A stretch of 11,842 nucleotides of DNA, from the NCBI GenBank assembly GCA_964351885.1, contig CAYGPP010000130.1, forward strand, positions 1 to 11,842. Reading direction: 5' to 3'. The DNA is from Marinoscillum sp964351885. GTDB lineage: Bacteria > Bacteroidota > Bacteroidia > Cytophagales > Cyclobacteriaceae. The notes under the pieces are model-generated. The model searched no databases. It saw only the letters and a program-made list of their open reading frames with translations, and was not told where the DNA came from. The position numbers were made by a program, and so were the translations under genes. Below, in pieces: positions 10,931-11,842 of this stretch (its first letter is position 1; the number at the start of each line of letters is the position of its first letter).

Positions 10931-11842
10931 TTGAAACGATTTCTCATTTTTCTAGCCGTTATTCTTCTTGCAGGAGCAGGCTACTTTACTTACGAAAATG
11001 TGGTAAAGGATTCTGACCTTTCTCCATGGTCGTTCGTTCCCAATAACACGCTCTTGGTTTATGAATCAGACAATCTAATCCCTTCTCTTGAGTCCATGAG
11101 TGAGACTGAAATCTGGACAAATCTTTCGTTTATCAATGAGATTCGTGCTATTGAGAGAAATATCGACATTTTAGATAGCATCGCTGAGAATGGTAACTTC
11201 CGAAAGTTCTTTGCACAGTCTCCAACCCTAACGTCCCTGCACGTTACTTCCAGTAAAAATTTTGATCTACTCTTTGTTGTAGAAATCAAGAACTTATCAC
11301 AACAGGCATTCCTTAGCCGGGCGCAATCCCACTTCAGCAAGGGAACATTCAACAAGCGCTCGAGAGAATATGAAGGATTTACGATCACTGAAATCTCAGA
11401 AAACCTGGGACCAACTTTTACTTACATTTTTTACAAGAATTTCTTTATTGGCAGCTTTAGCGCTTTTCTAGTTGAAGATGCTATTCGCACAGTGGCCAAT
11501 GTAGAATTGGAAGCTTTCAAAAATCGTCATCCCGAACTCTATTCACTAGCGAAATTGAAGCAAGATCATGGCAACTTGTATGTCAACTATGAAAAGCTGT
11601 CTTCTTTTATCAATACACTCACAAGGAACCCTACGAATATTTCGTTCGCTCAATCCGGCTATCTGGATATAAAGTTCTCCAACCAATCCATCGGCTTGAC
11701 AGGCTTCACATTTGCGGATGATCAAGATGATTACCTCCACCTGTTCTCTTCGCCTGCGGACAATTTTGATGTGGCCGAACTAATCCCCACCAATGCCGCT
11801 TCCATCTATCACATCAGCGTTAAGAATCCTGCCCAACTAGGT
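10931..11842 (+). CDS. Membrane-anchored DUF3352-like protein, TTG start, C-terminus cut by window edge
   Basis: 304 codons are in view with no stop before the right edge. The frame begins after TAG at 10922. The only candidate start that keeps the hydrophobic N-terminus is TTG at 10931; the first in-frame ATG is about 56 codons later and would remove it. Residues 2-18 (KRFLIFLAVILLAGAGY) look like a signal peptide or membrane anchor. The following segment (SWSFVPNNTLLVYESDNL in style: F-V-P-x-x-T-L-L-V-Y-E-S) resembles the start of DUF3352 proteins of Bacteroidota, which are large envelope proteins of unknown function. The rest is a mixed alpha/beta sequence without recognised motifs. It is transcribed away from the surface-protein unit and need not be related to it. 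The family call is moderate; the existence of the gene is well supported by the long open frame. Confidence 0.8.
   Translation, partial: MKRFLIFLAVILLAGAGYFTYENVVKDSDLSPWSFVPNNTLLVYESDNLIPSLESMSETEIWTNLSFINEIRAIERNIDILDSIAENGNFRKFFAQSPTLTSLHVTSSKNFDLLFVVEIKNLSQQAFLSRAQSHFSKGTFNKRSREYEGFTITEISENLGPTFTYIFYKNFFIGSFSAFLVEDAIRTVANVELEAFKNRHPELYSLAKLKQDHGNLYVNYEKLSSFINTLTRNPTNISFAQSGYLDIKFSNQSIGLTGFTFADDQDDYLHLFSSPADNFDVAELIPTNAASIYHISVKNPAQLG

Noticed and set aside
11059..11740. Two minus-strand open frames opposite the DUF3352-like gene
   Set aside because: The plus frame is open for 304 codons with an N-terminal membrane segment; the minus frames are short and featureless.
1..11842. CRISPR array, tRNA, rRNA or insertion sequence
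   Set aside because: No regular short direct repeats with spacers, no tRNA-like cloverleaf, no transposase motifs and no terminal inverted repeats were seen. The repetition present is at protein-module level.

Overview
The window looks like chromosomal DNA of a Bacteroidota bacterium, probably a free-living (perhaps marine) member of the Cytophagales or a relative. This is inferred from the protein families seen: giant secreted proteins with LamG, BspA/DUF285, IPT and FG-GAP modules, a SusE/SusF-like module, a GIGT-repeat tail-fibre-like protein, AT-leaning sequence and start sites mostly without a clear Shine-Dalgarno. No RNA gene, mobile element or CRISPR array was found.

Layout. Positions 10481 down to 1 on the minus strand hold three consecutive genes that read as one transcription unit. 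First is a 239-aa secreted or envelope protein with a C-terminal hydrophobic segment (10481-9762). After a 47-bp gap comes a 503-aa tail-fibre-like surface protein (9714-8203). Then, overlapping it by the 4-nt ATGA, comes a giant gene that starts at 8206 and is still open at the left edge. It has at least 2735 codons, and its stop lies outside the window. It fills about 70% of the window. Because it has no stop here it is easy to miss, and many shorter open frames inside it are shadows.

The giant protein is a mosaic of extracellular modules. In order: signal peptide; serine-rich N-terminal segment; fibronectin-III-like domain; IPT/TIG; LamG 1; PKD-like plus BspA-type DUF285 repeats; LamG 2; leucine-rich repeats; Ig-like; cadherin-like; CUB; LamG 3; LamG 4; two SusE/SusF-like modules; LamG 5; LamG 6; and at least five FG-GAP/VCBS calcium-binding repeats running off the edge. 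The six LamG domains and the other binding modules suggest a surface adhesin or glycan-binding protein, probably exported by the type IX system. The C-terminal sorting domain that would prove this lies beyond the window.

Positions 10482-10930 are a divergent intergenic region of about 450 bp. From 10931 a plus-strand gene with a TTG start encodes a membrane-anchored DUF3352-like protein that runs off the right edge.

How the genes may work together is inference. The giant protein would be the binding element. The 503-aa protein could be a trimeric or self-processing surface partner made in coupled amounts, and the 239-aa protein could be an envelope anchor or assembly helper. Nothing in the window proves these roles.
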